From Thiodiazotropha sp040507035 (GTDB taxonomy: Bacteria; Pseudomonadota; Gammaproteobacteria; Chromatiales; Chromatiaceae): a stretch of DNA of 64,000 bases. The stretch is from NCBI GenBank assembly GCA_040507035.1, contig JBEVVR010000014.1, forward strand, positions 186,001 to 250,000. The letters run 5' to 3'. Under the pieces are notes generated by a model. The model did no database searches, was not told the DNA's origin, and saw only the letters and a program-made list of their open reading frames with translations. Positions 15,084-24,472 of the stretch are shown one piece after another. Within the stretch, counting starts at the first letter, position 1; each line of letters begins with the position of its first letter. The position numbers and the translations under genes are program-made.

Positions 15084-15554
15084 ATGAGTATTTCCAACAC
15101 AATCAGAACCTACATCGAGGGGCAGGCCATTCCCTACGAGGTGATTACCCACAGACATACCCAATCCAGCATGGAGAGCGCAGGTGCTGCCCATGTGGAG
15201 AGCGAGCACCTTGCCAAGGCGGTCATCGTCAAGGAGGGTGAAGAGTACATGATGGTTGTTGTACCCTGCGACTACCATGTCCATCTGGGTAAACTGCATC
15301 AGCTGCTCGAGCGTGAGGTAGGCCTTGCTACTGAAGGTGAACTGACCCAACTCTTTCCCGACTGCGAGTTGGGTGCCATACCACCCATTGGTGCGGCATA
15401 CAGGCTGATTACCCTGGTCGACAGAACCTTACTGGATCAGCCCGAGATCTACTTCGAGTCGGGGGATCACGAACATCTGATCAAGGTCTCCGGTGACCAG
15501 TTTGCCCATCTGCTGGGAGATGCGGAAGCGGTGGATATCAGTCGTCACCACTGA
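15084..15554 (+). CDS. YbaK/EbsC-family aminoacyl-tRNA deacylase
   Basis: This 156-aa protein matches the YbaK/ProXp fold, which hydrolyses mischarged aminoacyl-tRNAs (for example Cys- or Ala-tRNAPro). Features are the N-terminal helix with YEVITHRHT, the strand AKAVIVKEGEEYMMVVVPCD, and the C-terminal IPPIGAAYRLITLVD. The substrate cannot be deduced. GGAGG at 15073-15077 is an ideal ribosome site. A strong hairpin follows the gene. Confidence 0.8.
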   Translation: MSISNTIRTYIEGQAIPYEVITHRHTQSSMESAGAAHVESEHLAKAVIVKEGEEYMMVVVPCDYHVHLGKLHQLLEREVGLATEGELTQLFPDCELGAIPPIGAAYRLITLVDRTLLDQPEIYFESGDHEHLIKVSGDQFAHLLGDAEAVDISRHH

Positions 15555-15564
15555 TGTGGTTGAC

Positions 15565-15586
15565 CGCGGCTCCTTACGGAGCCGCG
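15565..15586. terminator. Hairpin between convergent genes
   Basis: CGCGGCTCC (15565-15573), loop TTAC, GGAGCCGCG (15578-15586) form a perfect 9-bp GC-rich stem shortly after the YbaK stop and before the end of the protease on the other strand. The T-tract is weak. Confidence 0.65.
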
Positions 15587-15641
15587 AGGTCATTGCAATT
15601 TAGCCAAGATTGCACGTGGCGAATCATGCTGGATTGTTGTT

Positions 15642-17363
15642 CTATTCCTGGAAGGTGATGCTCCAACTGTCGATGTAGCCTTGAGCGTTAAAACCAAGGT
15701 CGAACACCTGTAGGGCCCATCTGCCTGACGCAGGCGTGTTCCCTAGATCAAGGTTATAGGTCTGAAGGAGGTCGGTTCCCGGTTCAAAAACGCTAAGGGG
15801 AAAACCCTGACCGTTGGGGGCAATCAATCTGACCAGGACCTCTCGCATAAAGCTATGCTTGATATCCACATCCACGGAGACCATGCCGCTTGAACCTGTA
15901 TGCGGAACATCGATTGGACTCTTAACTCCACTGAAGCTGAAATCGGGGATTGTGTAGTCACTGCTGTTTTCGAAGTGGATGTCTGGAGGTGTAGGAGGTG
16001 TATCGTCCACGGCTGCCACGGCGGCCGCAGCATCAAGCAGACCGGTGCCACAACCGGTACATGTACCTGGGAAGGGACGAGCGCTCTCCTTGAGTATCTG
16101 CTCCACTTCATCGGGGGTTATATCGGGCTTGATGGCGTAGAGCAGTGCCGCCACACCACTGACATGAGGTGCGGCCATACTCGTACCACTGTAGTAGGCA
16201 TAGGTGTCATTTTCAGGCGTCGTGGCGCCTGTATTTAGCGTGGAGAGTACGCCCACGCCCGGTGCGGCGATGTCGACCAGATTGCCATAGTTGGAAAATC
16301 TGGCCCGGTTTCCCCTCCTGTCTGTGGCGGCGACGGTTATCACGCCATTGCAGTTGGCCGGTTCGACACCGGCGACGTTCATACTTTCGTTTCCAGCGGC
16401 CACCACCAGGGTAGTGCCCAGTTGGCGTGCCCTGTCTACAGCGTCCTGCAAATATTGGGAGCAGCCTGACGATGGTCCGCCCAGGCTCATATTGATGACC
16501 TGGGCGGGTGTTTGGTTGGTGGGAATACCACTCAGATTGCCCCCTGCGGCCCAGACGATACCATCTGCGAATTCCGACATCCAGCCGCCGCATTTGCCCA
16601 ATACACGCACAGGTAAAACCTTGGCGTTGAAAGCCACGCCGATGACGCCGATGCCGTTGTCACCCACCGCGGCAACGGTGCCTGCTGTATGGGTTCCGTG
16701 CCAGGAGCTTCTCGGCATGCCGCAGTATGGTGACCAGTCTCCAGGGTCATGGGCGTCCTGATCTCGTCCATCTCCGTCGTTGGCCATGGTGATACTGTTG
16801 ATCATGTCGTAGCCAGGGAGCTGGAGATTTTCCATCATGTCCCGATGATCGGTATAGCCGGTATCGATTACCGCCACGATAACATCTTCGCCCCTGGAGC
16901 TGTCCCAGGCATCAGGTAACCTGATGCCTGCTGTATCATTGTAGTAGTGCCACTGTTCGTTGTATCGGGGGTCGGTTGGGGTGTAGAGCGGGAAGATTCG
17001 TTTGTCTGCTTCCGCGTATTCAACATTGGGATAGGTTTCGATCTCCTTGGCAATCTCTTGGACTTCCTCGAGGGGGAGCATCTCATCCAGGTTTAAAATC
17101 TGTGCCCCGGACCCGGTGCTGCCCTCATGTGCTACGTTGAGTCCGGTTACAAGAGAAAACTGCCGTGCAGTGTCGGCGATAGCGGCAGTACCCGCCACCG
17201 ATTGATGATACTTGACGATGATGCGGTTGGTTTTGGCCTCGCTGCTGTTTTTCAGCACCATACCACTGTGGAATCCCGCCGCTAGGGAGAAGCCTGGCAT
17301 CGCCATGCTCATACACAAGAGGGAGGCACAGATGTAAGGTGAAAAAGACTTTACTGCTTTCAT
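15642..17363 (-). CDS. Secreted subtilisin-like serine protease with proprotein-convertase P-domain
   Basis: This 573-aa S8 protease has a signal peptide, an inhibitor-I9-type prodomain (about residues 45-120) and the catalytic triad in AVIDTGYTDHRD (Asp), SWHGTHTAGTVAA (His) and SGTSMAAPHVSGVAALL (Ser). From about residue 465 a beta-rich P/Homo-B domain follows (ending LQVFDLGFNAQGYIDSWSITF). It is likely exported as a zymogen. It is monocistronic, convergent with the YbaK gene. Confidence 0.92.
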   Translation of the reverse strand: MKAVKSFSPYICASLLCMSMAMPGFSLAAGFHSGMVLKNSSEAKTNRIIVKYHQSVAGTAAIADTARQFSLVTGLNVAHEGSTGSGAQILNLDEMLPLEEVQEIAKEIETYPNVEYAEADKRIFPLYTPTDPRYNEQWHYYNDTAGIRLPDAWDSSRGEDVIVAVIDTGYTDHRDMMENLQLPGYDMINSITMANDGDGRDQDAHDPGDWSPYCGMPRSSWHGTHTAGTVAAVGDNGIGVIGVAFNAKVLPVRVLGKCGGWMSEFADGIVWAAGGNLSGIPTNQTPAQVINMSLGGPSSGCSQYLQDAVDRARQLGTTLVVAAGNESMNVAGVEPANCNGVITVAATDRRGNRARFSNYGNLVDIAAPGVGVLSTLNTGATTPENDTYAYYSGTSMAAPHVSGVAALLYAIKPDITPDEVEQILKESARPFPGTCTGCGTGLLDAAAAVAAVDDTPPTPPDIHFENSSDYTIPDFSFSGVKSPIDVPHTGSSGMVSVDVDIKHSFMREVLVRLIAPNGQGFPLSVFEPGTDLLQTYNLDLGNTPASGRWALQVFDLGFNAQGYIDSWSITFQE

Positions 17364-17566
17364 GTAATGAACTCCATTTCAGTGATGCTTCTAATTTTTT
17401 AAAGTAATGTTCTTTATGAATAATGAAGATTGCGTAGGGATATGCTCCAGGGTGAATCTTACGCTTTTTGAACCATTGCTTATTTATTAAAAATAAACGC
17501 TATTTAGTTTACTCAAATCTGTTCTGCACGGAGTGGGGTCTGCCGATTCCTAGACAACTCAAGTCC

Positions 17567-17629
17567 ACAGAGACTACTGTGCTTGAATCGAGGGCGGAAA
17601 CAATGGCTGAGTATTGTGAGTAAATCAGG
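17567..17629. repeat. Dispersed 62-bp repeat, copy 2
   Basis: This is a close copy of 10126-10187 with a few substitutions and one extra A in GAGTAAATCAGG. It lies in the intergenic region just after the end of the beta-propeller gene on the minus strand. Confidence 0.75.
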
Positions 17630-17647
17630 AATGGTAATAGCTGATAA

Positions 17648-18931
17648 CTAGCGCGCGACCAGCTCAGCGATCAGCTTGCCCCGGAGCACCACTTCGGCAT
17701 CGTAGTTTGAGTTCAGCATGAATACACCATATCCATTGCTGAAAATAACTTTGCCATCATTGGTGATATCAAATGAGGCCACATTGCTGGCGAGAACCTG
17801 TTCTTCACCGCTGCGGGATCGTTTCACCAGTTGCCATGATTTTGGTACCAGGGAACCTACTCCATTGACGCTGTTCTCTCGTTTTAATGCATTTTCCGCA
17901 TCAATACGTTTGCCCTTGATAAGTAACTTCTTCAGATCTGCCTGAACCTCCGGCCCGGATGCGCTGGTCAGCGGTTTGCGTGAGTACATGAGAGAGAAGA
18001 AATTGAGATAGTGGAAGAGGGCTCTCAACAGGCGGAAGGGAAACAACAGAAAGTCCATGAGAAAATTGCGCTCGGTGTAGCGAGGCGGTTCATAAGGGCG
18101 CCTGATGAAAAGAAGATCACCATTGGGAGTAGTCTTTGGCTGCAGGAAATCAGAGCCATCTTCCTCGAGAACCGGCGTCAGTTCACCCTGTTGCAGATCG
18201 AGCATCTGAATACTGGCGGGACCCAGGGCAACCACAAAGCCATCCTCGTTGCGTGCAACCCCTGCTGATTGAAAGAGGATTTTATCTGCTTCTTCGGCTA
18301 TCCAGGCAGGGGCTGTATCGAGGGTGTCACCAGCCGTTATCTCCCTGTAGTTGCTGCCATCAATGTCCATGAGTCCGATACTCGCGGTCCCATTTTTGCT
18401 CTTCTGCGAACAGAGCAGGCGTTGCCCGGCCGGGTCGATACTCAGCTCCTCAAGCAACAGCCTTTGTTTATGCACCAGCCGTTTTTCTTCACCACTCTTT
18501 ACATCGTATTCAAACAGGCCGCCGATGGCATTGTCGTGGAGAAAATAGAGCAGCTTTCCCTCCGGGGTAAATTGAACCGCGGTAGCCTTCAGTGCATGCT
18601 GTTCGGGTGTGAGATTGGAACGGTTACTGACAAATGAGGACTGAAAGGCTGTGCCGTCCTTCCAGCCATGACGATGCCGGGAGCGCTCCATGCGATCCAT
18701 GACGCCCTGGACATAGGGGCTTTGCAGTTCCTGCAGATCCTTCTCTCCCTCTTTTAGAAACAGCTTGCCCCTTGAGATGAAGGCGAGGGATTGTTCGGCA
18801 AAGTAGCCAGGATGGGTGTTATTTGAAAGTGACTCAGGATTATCCTGGTGGTTTCTCTTCTCAGGGTTAGAATCTCTTAACAGTAGATATAATATGACCG
18901 CAGCAAGCAGTAAAATGACGACAATGTGCAT
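17648..18931 (-). CDS. Membrane-anchored TolB/PD40-like beta-propeller protein
   Basis: This 427-aa protein has a single N-terminal membrane anchor (VVILLLAAVILYLLL) and then propeller-like repeats of the type AVQFTPEGKLLYFLHD, LSIDPAGQRLLCSQKS and TPNGDLLFIRR, as in TolB-type PD40 blades. A charged insertion with an amphipathic segment (FLLFPFRLLRALFHYLNFF) around residue 290 may touch the membrane. Function is unknown; a periplasmic or inner-membrane scaffold is possible. Confidence 0.65.
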   Translation of the reverse strand: MHIVVILLLAAVILYLLLRDSNPEKRNHQDNPESLSNNTHPGYFAEQSLAFISRGKLFLKEGEKDLQELQSPYVQGVMDRMERSRHRHGWKDGTAFQSSFVSNRSNLTPEQHALKATAVQFTPEGKLLYFLHDNAIGGLFEYDVKSGEEKRLVHKQRLLLEELSIDPAGQRLLCSQKSKNGTASIGLMDIDGSNYREITAGDTLDTAPAWIAEEADKILFQSAGVARNEDGFVVALGPASIQMLDLQQGELTPVLEEDGSDFLQPKTTPNGDLLFIRRPYEPPRYTERNFLMDFLLFPFRLLRALFHYLNFFSLMYSRKPLTSASGPEVQADLKKLLIKGKRIDAENALKRENSVNGVGSLVPKSWQLVKRSRSGEEQVLASNVASFDITNDGKVIFSNGYGVFMLNSNYDAEVVLRGKLIAELVAR

Positions 18932-19626
18932 CCTTCAGACTCCATTCAATAGCGAATTTCTATTTCTTCAATCCTGAACTTCATGACCCCTATGCGGCGA
19001 TAGGCTTTTCTTGGGAGATTATAGGGCTTATTCGCGGCTTATCCTATATCTAAGCGCCATAACAGCATGAAATAGCTGTGGATTTAGGAATAATAGGCAG
19101 CTTCGGCCTTAATCACCGGGCCTGAAGAGGGAGAGGCCCACTCTACGGAACCCAGGGTGATGCGTTCGCGTTAGGATCCATCGATCATCAGTCGGATGCC
19201 CATCGCCGTACCTCTGCGGAGCCGAAACATTTAGTACTTGATTATATGAATAATTGTGCGCTGCAGCATAAGCAAAGAGTGGTTGAAATTTGAACTAGAT
19301 TTCGATTTTGCAGCCAAGTCGCAAAAGCGAAAGAGTGATGGAGCTTTCACCCCTGCCGATGCACCGAGCAGCCGTTCTTCTATCAACATGTTGTATGAGT
19401 TGAGGCTGATATTTTTGTAAATAAAATTCATCTACCCTTAAAGGTATGTTCACCGCAGCCGCTGTGAATAACAGATCACAGGATATTAAAGAGGAGTTTG
19501 ATCACAGGATATAGATAGGATGTCGCCCCCTCATCACATCAATGTGCAGTAACCATAGTGATGGGTTGTGTTGTAAACAGTCGCCGGATCCGCCGGCGAT
19601 CTCATTACACTGTCGAGGGCTTGGCA
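18932..19626. other. Long non-coding stretch with a possible gene remnant
   Basis: No intact gene is supported across these 695 bases. On the minus strand between about 19220 and 19084 one frame reads MFRLRRGTAMGIRLMIDGS, a stop at 19173-19171, then RERITLGSVEWASPSSGP and on to a second stop, which looks like a decayed coding fragment or a dispersed repeat. The rest is AT-rich and featureless. Confidence 0.4.
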
Positions 19627-20484
19627 ATGACCAAATCTAAACATCTCATTTCTGGATTGATAGTCCAGTTCCTGCTTATTTGCGCTTTTTCTTCGACTGG
19701 CCTTGCCGCCGCACCCAAGCAACATGCTAAAACCGATAATACCCCACACTGGGGTTATACGGGTTCTTCCGGTCCGGCCGAGTGGTTTAGGCTGGCTAAG
19801 GCGTTTGCTCTATGCGGCAGTGGTAAACGCCAGTCACCCGTGGATATCTGGGATGAAGTCCCAGCCGACCTATATCCATTAGAGTTCAAATACAAGGCCA
19901 TTCCCTTGCTGGTGCTGAATAATGGTCATACCCTACAGGCCAACTACAACACCGTAAATCAGAGTGACACGGTCACTATTGGTGATAAGTCATACCCGGT
20001 AGAGCGCAGGCCTGTTCATGAAAGTACATTGATGCTGGGTGATGTTGCCTACAAACTGCTTCAGTTCCATTTCCATACCCCCAGTGAGCATGCCCGCGAG
20101 GGTCGACGTTACCCCATGGAGGTCCATCTGGTACACAAGAGCGGGGATGGGAATCTGGCTGTTATCGGTGTGTTGTTCGATCGGGGAGAGGAGAATCCCA
20201 CACTTCAAAAAGTGCTAGACAATGCTTCAGGTAATATCAATGAGGTCAAGTTAGTTCAAGGAGTCAGAATCAACGCCGCCGATCTGCTACCTGCCGACCG
20301 CGAGCTATATCACTATAGCGGTTCGTTGACCACTCCGCCTTGCAGCGAAAACGTCAACTGGTTCGTGATGAAGAACCCGATAGAGGTATCGGATGCCCAA
20401 GTCAAAAAGTTCAAGAACCTGATTGGGGAAAACGCCCGTCCGATACAGTCCATGCATTGGCGTTTAATGCTGACCTCCGAATAA
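19627..20484 (+). CDS. Periplasmic alpha-type carbonic anhydrase
   Basis: This 285-aa precursor has a signal peptide (LIVQFLLICAFSSTGLAAA). The mature part starts WGYTGSSGPAEW and has the alpha-CA hallmarks: QSPVDI, the zinc ligands in LLQFHFHTPSEH and MEVHLVH, and YHYSGSLTTPPCSENVNW. It interconverts CO2 and bicarbonate in the periplasm. The ATG at 19627 is chosen because it gives a proper signal peptide; the frame is open from 19558. A chemoreceptor gene follows 25 bases later, so the two are probably cotranscribed. Confidence 0.93.
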   Translation: MTKSKHLISGLIVQFLLICAFSSTGLAAAPKQHAKTDNTPHWGYTGSSGPAEWFRLAKAFALCGSGKRQSPVDIWDEVPADLYPLEFKYKAIPLLVLNNGHTLQANYNTVNQSDTVTIGDKSYPVERRPVHESTLMLGDVAYKLLQFHFHTPSEHAREGRRYPMEVHLVHKSGDGNLAVIGVLFDRGEENPTLQKVLDNASGNINEVKLVQGVRINAADLLPADRELYHYSGSLTTPPCSENVNWFVMKNPIEVSDAQVKKFKNLIGENARPIQSMHWRLMLTSE

Positions 20485-20509
20485 GACTAATCTCAACGAG
20501 AATATTACC

Positions 20510-22189
20510 ATGAAGAATCTACTAAACAACTTGTCACTAAAAGCCAAGCTGATGGGTTTCGCCGGCGTATTGCTGAGCCTGTTGATTATCAGCTCTCTGT
20601 ATGCCGTATACTCCATGAACAGCATAGGCAAAGAGCTGTTCACCATTGCCGAAGAGGATATCCCGCTGACGGAAAAAATCGCCGAGATAACCGTGCATCA
20701 GCTGGAACAGGCTATACAGTTTGAACGCTCTTTGCACTATGGCGCTATCTTGAAAATAGAAGATTCTGCGCTGGCAAAATTTCGCAAGGCGATCGAGGCC
20801 TTCGATAAGGGTACAGAAGGTATCGAGGCTGAAATCCATGAAGCGGAACAGATAGCCGAAGAGGCGGCGCATCACAGTTCCGGAGATGAAAAGCAAGAGT
20901 TTTTAGCGGTAAATAATAAACTAAAAGGGATAGAAGCAGCTCACAAGGAGTTTGTACAACATGCCCACGAGGTGTTTGTTGCCTTCTCTGAAGGAAAGAC
21001 ACACCAGGCTGAGCTGTTGGCGGAAAAAGTTGAGCATGAAGAAGAGAACCTCGACCATACACTGGAATCCCTGTTGGCCGAGATCGGAAAGTTCACTGAG
21101 GAGAGTGCCAAGCGTGCAGAGGCTCATGAGCAATCCGCGGTTGTTGTCCTGGGTATCCTTGCTCTGGTCAGTGTGGCCATAGGTGTTGTCGTCAGTAGTA
21201 TGTTTGCGAGCTTTATCGTAAGCTCGATCAAAAAGGCGACCGTCATTGCCTCTGGTGATCTTACTCAGGATTTGGAAGTTAGCAGTCGCGACGAAATAGG
21301 TGAGCTGCTCACGGCAATCAATGGTATGCGCCGCAATTTGCTCGATATGCTGGCGGATATTTCTGAAACCACGGAGCAATTATCGACAGCCTCGGAAGAG
21401 ATGTCTACGATAACCACACAGACCAGTGAGACGATTCATGCCCAGCGTTCTGAGACGGAGCAGGTGGCAACTGCGATGAATGAAATGACCGCCACGGTTC
21501 AAGATGTTGCAGTCAACATTAATCACACGGCAAGCGCTGCTGACCAAGCCAATGAACAGACCCGTGAAGGCTCTCAGATCGTACAAAGGTCAATTGCCCA
21601 GATCAATAAACTTGCAGAGCAGGTGGAGAGTTCGTCCCAGACCATCAACGACCTGGAGCACCACAGCGAAGCCATCAATACGGTTCTCGATGTCATAAAG
21701 GGGATAGCGGACCAAACCAACCTGCTGGCTTTGAATGCGGCAATCGAGGCAGCCAGGGCAGGGGAGCAGGGTCGTGGATTTGCGGTTGTTGCCGATGAGG
21801 TACGCACCCTGGCTGGGCGTACAAGGCAGTCAACCGATGAGATCAACGATATGATAGAGAAGCTGCAATCGGGATCTCGTCAAGCGGTGACAGTAATGGA
21901 CCAGAGTCGTGAAGAGGCAAAATCGGCAGTGGAACTGGCCACTCAGACCGGTACTGCTTTAGCAACCATCACCAATGCGGTTGAGAAAATCAACGAAATG
22001 TCCACCCAGATAGCAAGTGCCGCGGAAGAGCAGGGAACCGTTGCTGAAGAGATCAATCGAAACATCGTCAAGATAAATGATATGTCCAATCAGACGGCGG
22101 ACGGTGCAAGCGAGACCGCGACAGCGAGTAAAAATCTGGCACATATGGCGACCGAACTTCAAGGCCTGGTTGAGCGGTTCACGGTTTGA
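20510..22189 (+). CDS. Methyl-accepting chemotaxis protein
   Basis: This 559-aa transducer has an N-terminal membrane helix (about residues 13-35), a periplasmic all-helical region rich in Glu and His (for example EEAAHHSSGDEK and HKEFVQHAHEVF), a second membrane helix (about 207-232), HAMP, and the signalling hairpin tip DQTNLLALNAAIEAARAGEQ. The sensory domain looks like a four-helix bundle. Linkage to the carbonic anhydrase suggests sensing of CO2, bicarbonate or pH; this is inference. A hairpin at 22220-22239 follows. Confidence 0.92.
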   Translation: MKNLLNNLSLKAKLMGFAGVLLSLLIISSLYAVYSMNSIGKELFTIAEEDIPLTEKIAEITVHQLEQAIQFERSLHYGAILKIEDSALAKFRKAIEAFDKGTEGIEAEIHEAEQIAEEAAHHSSGDEKQEFLAVNNKLKGIEAAHKEFVQHAHEVFVAFSEGKTHQAELLAEKVEHEEENLDHTLESLLAEIGKFTEESAKRAEAHEQSAVVVLGILALVSVAIGVVVSSMFASFIVSSIKKATVIASGDLTQDLEVSSRDEIGELLTAINGMRRNLLDMLADISETTEQLSTASEEMSTITTQTSETIHAQRSETEQVATAMNEMTATVQDVAVNINHTASAADQANEQTREGSQIVQRSIAQINKLAEQVESSSQTINDLEHHSEAINTVLDVIKGIADQTNLLALNAAIEAARAGEQGRGFAVVADEVRTLAGRTRQSTDEINDMIEKLQSGSRQAVTVMDQSREEAKSAVELATQTGTALATITNAVEKINEMSTQIASAAEEQGTVAEEINRNIVKINDMSNQTADGASETATASKNLAHMATELQGLVERFTV

Positions 22190-22219
22190 TGAGGTCAATC
22201 TAAATAGGTGAAGCACGTG

Positions 22220-22239
22220 GGGCTGTCGAGAGACAGCCC
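22220..22239. terminator. Hairpin between MCP and CPBP genes
   Basis: GGGCTGTC (22220-22227), loop GAGA, GACAGCCC (22232-22239) form a perfect 8-bp stem with a stable GNRA loop between the two convergent genes. There is no strong T-run. Confidence 0.6.
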
Positions 22240-22267
22240 TAGCCATAATATCTGGAGATCTCCAATG

Positions 22268-23122
22268 CTAATGGTCCCTGGATGTTATTTTGGGTAATGA
22301 CCAGGATCGATAGTGCTTTTCGCCGCCTATATAGAGATAGGCCCAGGCAAAGGTGATAACCGCACAAGCAACCCCGATGAGCCAGCTTGACTGAAACTCT
22401 TCCAAGGTATATTCAACCGGGCCTTCTACAATGGTGTAGCCGACTTCATACAACCAGACCACGAGATTATTCAGTGCATGACAGATAATGGGGATGAGTA
22501 GTGTCTGGGTTCTTAAATATAGAACAGACATTGCAATCCCAAAGGCCGTTGCGCCAATCGGATCAGGGTGGACTATGCCAAATAGAAGCGAGGAAATGAG
22601 TATTGCCCTATTCACCCCCCACTTTTCTGACCAGCTATGCAACAGGATACCGCGAAAGGCAATCTCTTCGAAAACAGGAGCAAAAATCACAAGGGATATC
22701 AGGCTGACAAGATTTGGAGCAATGGGATAGGATTGTTGCAGATGATATATGATTGGTGGAATGTCGATATACCAGAGCTCTACGAATTCCGGGTATGTAA
22801 ACGATAGAGGATAGAAAAGCGCATAGGCCGTGGCAATTGAAAATATAAAGACAAAGGCCGTCAATTTGATTGCAGGAGGATATTCAGATCGATCTGGCTT
22901 GGAGAACATCAATCTCCAATCAATCTTATAGTAGACAATCAAACCTGCCATCACACCGCCAAATAGGAGTTGAGCGTAAGTCATGTAGAGCAGTTCATAC
23001 CAGTACCAATCCACATCTTGAGGAAAAAGCCCAAACAGCGAGTCTATGCCAGGAAGGTAGAGAAAGGGGAGTAGCCAGAAAAAGATAATGTATCTGCCTT
23101 TTATGGGGAACTGCCTGGTCAT
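22268..23122 (-). CDS. CPBP-family intramembrane metalloprotease
   Basis: This 284-aa protein has about eight hydrophobic segments. The CPBP (CAAX protease and bacteriocin-processing) motifs are EEIAFRGILLHSW (EExxxR), FGIVHPDP (FxxxH) and CHALNNLV (HxxxN). Members cut substrates in the membrane and sometimes give bacteriocin self-immunity. It starts the AT-rich group of genes on the minus strand up to 27.1 kb. Confidence 0.85.
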   Translation of the reverse strand: MTRQFPIKGRYIIFFWLLPFLYLPGIDSLFGLFPQDVDWYWYELLYMTYAQLLFGGVMAGLIVYYKIDWRLMFSKPDRSEYPPAIKLTAFVFIFSIATAYALFYPLSFTYPEFVELWYIDIPPIIYHLQQSYPIAPNLVSLISLVIFAPVFEEIAFRGILLHSWSEKWGVNRAILISSLLFGIVHPDPIGATAFGIAMSVLYLRTQTLLIPIICHALNNLVVWLYEVGYTIVEGPVEYTLEEFQSSWLIGVACAVITFAWAYLYIGGEKHYRSWSLPKITSRDH

Positions 23123-23244
23123 AATAATCGTGATTGGATTTTATGTGGTTGAAGAACAATCTAAAAGTACAGTTTTCTTGGCATATATATAAACATATCG
23201 TGCATGTTCCTATTCCGGCGACGATTTGTATGCTTGTTATATAT

Positions 23245-23757
23245 TCAATAAACCACGTAGTTTTGTTGGACTAGTGTTTGATTATCCTGCTGTAACATCA
23301 ATGACCATTCTCCTGGTGCCTTTTCCCACTCTTCGTCGAACGCCCATAAGTAATCATTATTGTAAATACCTTGATCCGTATCACTCCAGCATAGTCTGAA
23401 AGATCTTTGCTGGGAGCTGATGAGCTTTTTACCGAAAGGTGAAAAAGGTGGATGAATCACCTTATGTGTTAGGGTATAGCACCTGTCCTTTTTGAATCCG
23501 ACAATTAGATATTCGAAACCAAATGCAACATCTGAGTTTTTCTCGACTGTATCACGTGCCATAAAACCAGAGAACCCGCAAGAGGTTTGGTATCCTGCAG
23601 CTAACTGCTTCTCTTCTATAGTTTGGCAATCGTGGGCACCGGTGTAGACTCCGGAACGTAGCACCTTGACGCTGAGTTTGTTGTTGTTCGGCTCAGTTTG
23701 CAGGGAGCCGCAACCAGAAAGAAATATTAAGATAAAAATAACGATAAGTGGTCTCAT
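23245..23757 (-). CDS. Small lipoprotein of unknown function
   Basis: This 170-aa protein begins with a lipoprotein signal (VIFILIFLSGCGS; lipobox LSGC). The mature part carries several cysteines (HDCQTIEE, QTSCGFSG, KDRCYTL, RLCWSD), probably paired in the periplasm or outer membrane. No family is recognised. Base composition is clearly AT-richer than the nif genes. Confidence 0.6.
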   Translation of the reverse strand: MRPLIVIFILIFLSGCGSLQTEPNNNKLSVKVLRSGVYTGAHDCQTIEEKQLAAGYQTSCGFSGFMARDTVEKNSDVAFGFEYLIVGFKKDRCYTLTHKVIHPPFSPFGKKLISSQQRSFRLCWSDTDQGIYNNDYLWAFDEEWEKAPGEWSLMLQQDNQTLVQQNYVVY

Positions 23758-24003
23758 TGTGATTTCCTTCGATGATACGTTTAAGGTCCCTTTGATTGCA
23801 CTTATGTGGTCTTGCCTATTTCAATTGCAATCGCAAAAAACGATTTAATGATCATGATTAGTGCGCTGGCTATTAAAATATCGATCGCCAAAGTATAGAT
23901 ATATTGCAAAATATCTAGAGATATTGCCCCGTGGTTTTAGGAAGGTTCTGTCTAGTCTCTCTTTAATGCTTTCCACAGTGATCCGCCTGGAGAGTCATGA
24001 TTC
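23758..24003. other. AT-rich intergenic region
   Basis: No gene or repeat is recognised in these 246 bases. The stretch is strongly AT-rich and should contain the promoter of the lipoprotein gene. Confidence 0.4.
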
Positions 24004-24405
24004 TTAAACAGTTATGAAATACATAATCAATACAACAAAGAATAATATGGCCAGTGGGAAAATAAGATCAAATCTGGCACTGGCGCGCTCTTCGCTGCTA
24101 ATCTCTTTTACAATTACGTAACTATTTTTAGGCCGGCATTTGAAGCCTAATAGTAGAGCCAATATTGCGGTAGTGCCACTAGCCAAGCCCAACGGGAAAT
24201 CAGGATTGATATTATTTTCATAATAGGTGAATAGAAAGTGAAGAACTAAGTAGAGTGCAAGGAGTAAATACCAGTACTTTGCATTCTTTGGATTTAGCAG
24301 TCTATTTTCAATAATAAAGTAAGCGTTACATTTGGGGCACGCAATGACGCTGCTAAACCTGATGGTCCTGGTTTTGAATTCATTCTTACAGTTTGGGCAA
24401 ATCAC
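24004..24405 (-). CDS. Zinc-ribbon membrane protein of unknown function
   Basis: This 133-aa protein has two CxxC pairs at the N terminus (CPNCKNEF and CPKCNAYF), a typical zinc ribbon, followed by three hydrophobic helices (WYLLLALYLVLHFLF; GLASGTTAILALLLGF; and a C-terminal one). The function is unknown. It belongs to the AT-rich minus-strand run of small genes. Confidence 0.6.
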   Translation of the reverse strand: MICPNCKNEFKTRTIRFSSVIACPKCNAYFIIENRLLNPKNAKYWYLLLALYLVLHFLFTYYENNINPDFPLGLASGTTAILALLLGFKCRPKNSYVIVKEISSEERASARFDLIFPLAILFFVVLIMYFITV

Positions 24406-24472
24406 AACGTTGTTACTTAATGATATGGCTTAAAATATTTGTAGAGTCGTCTATCGACCGTGCTGGAAATAG

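Noticed and set aside
19231..19431. 66-aa minus-strand frame in the long gap
   Set aside because: No ribosome site, no family features and no conserved composition.
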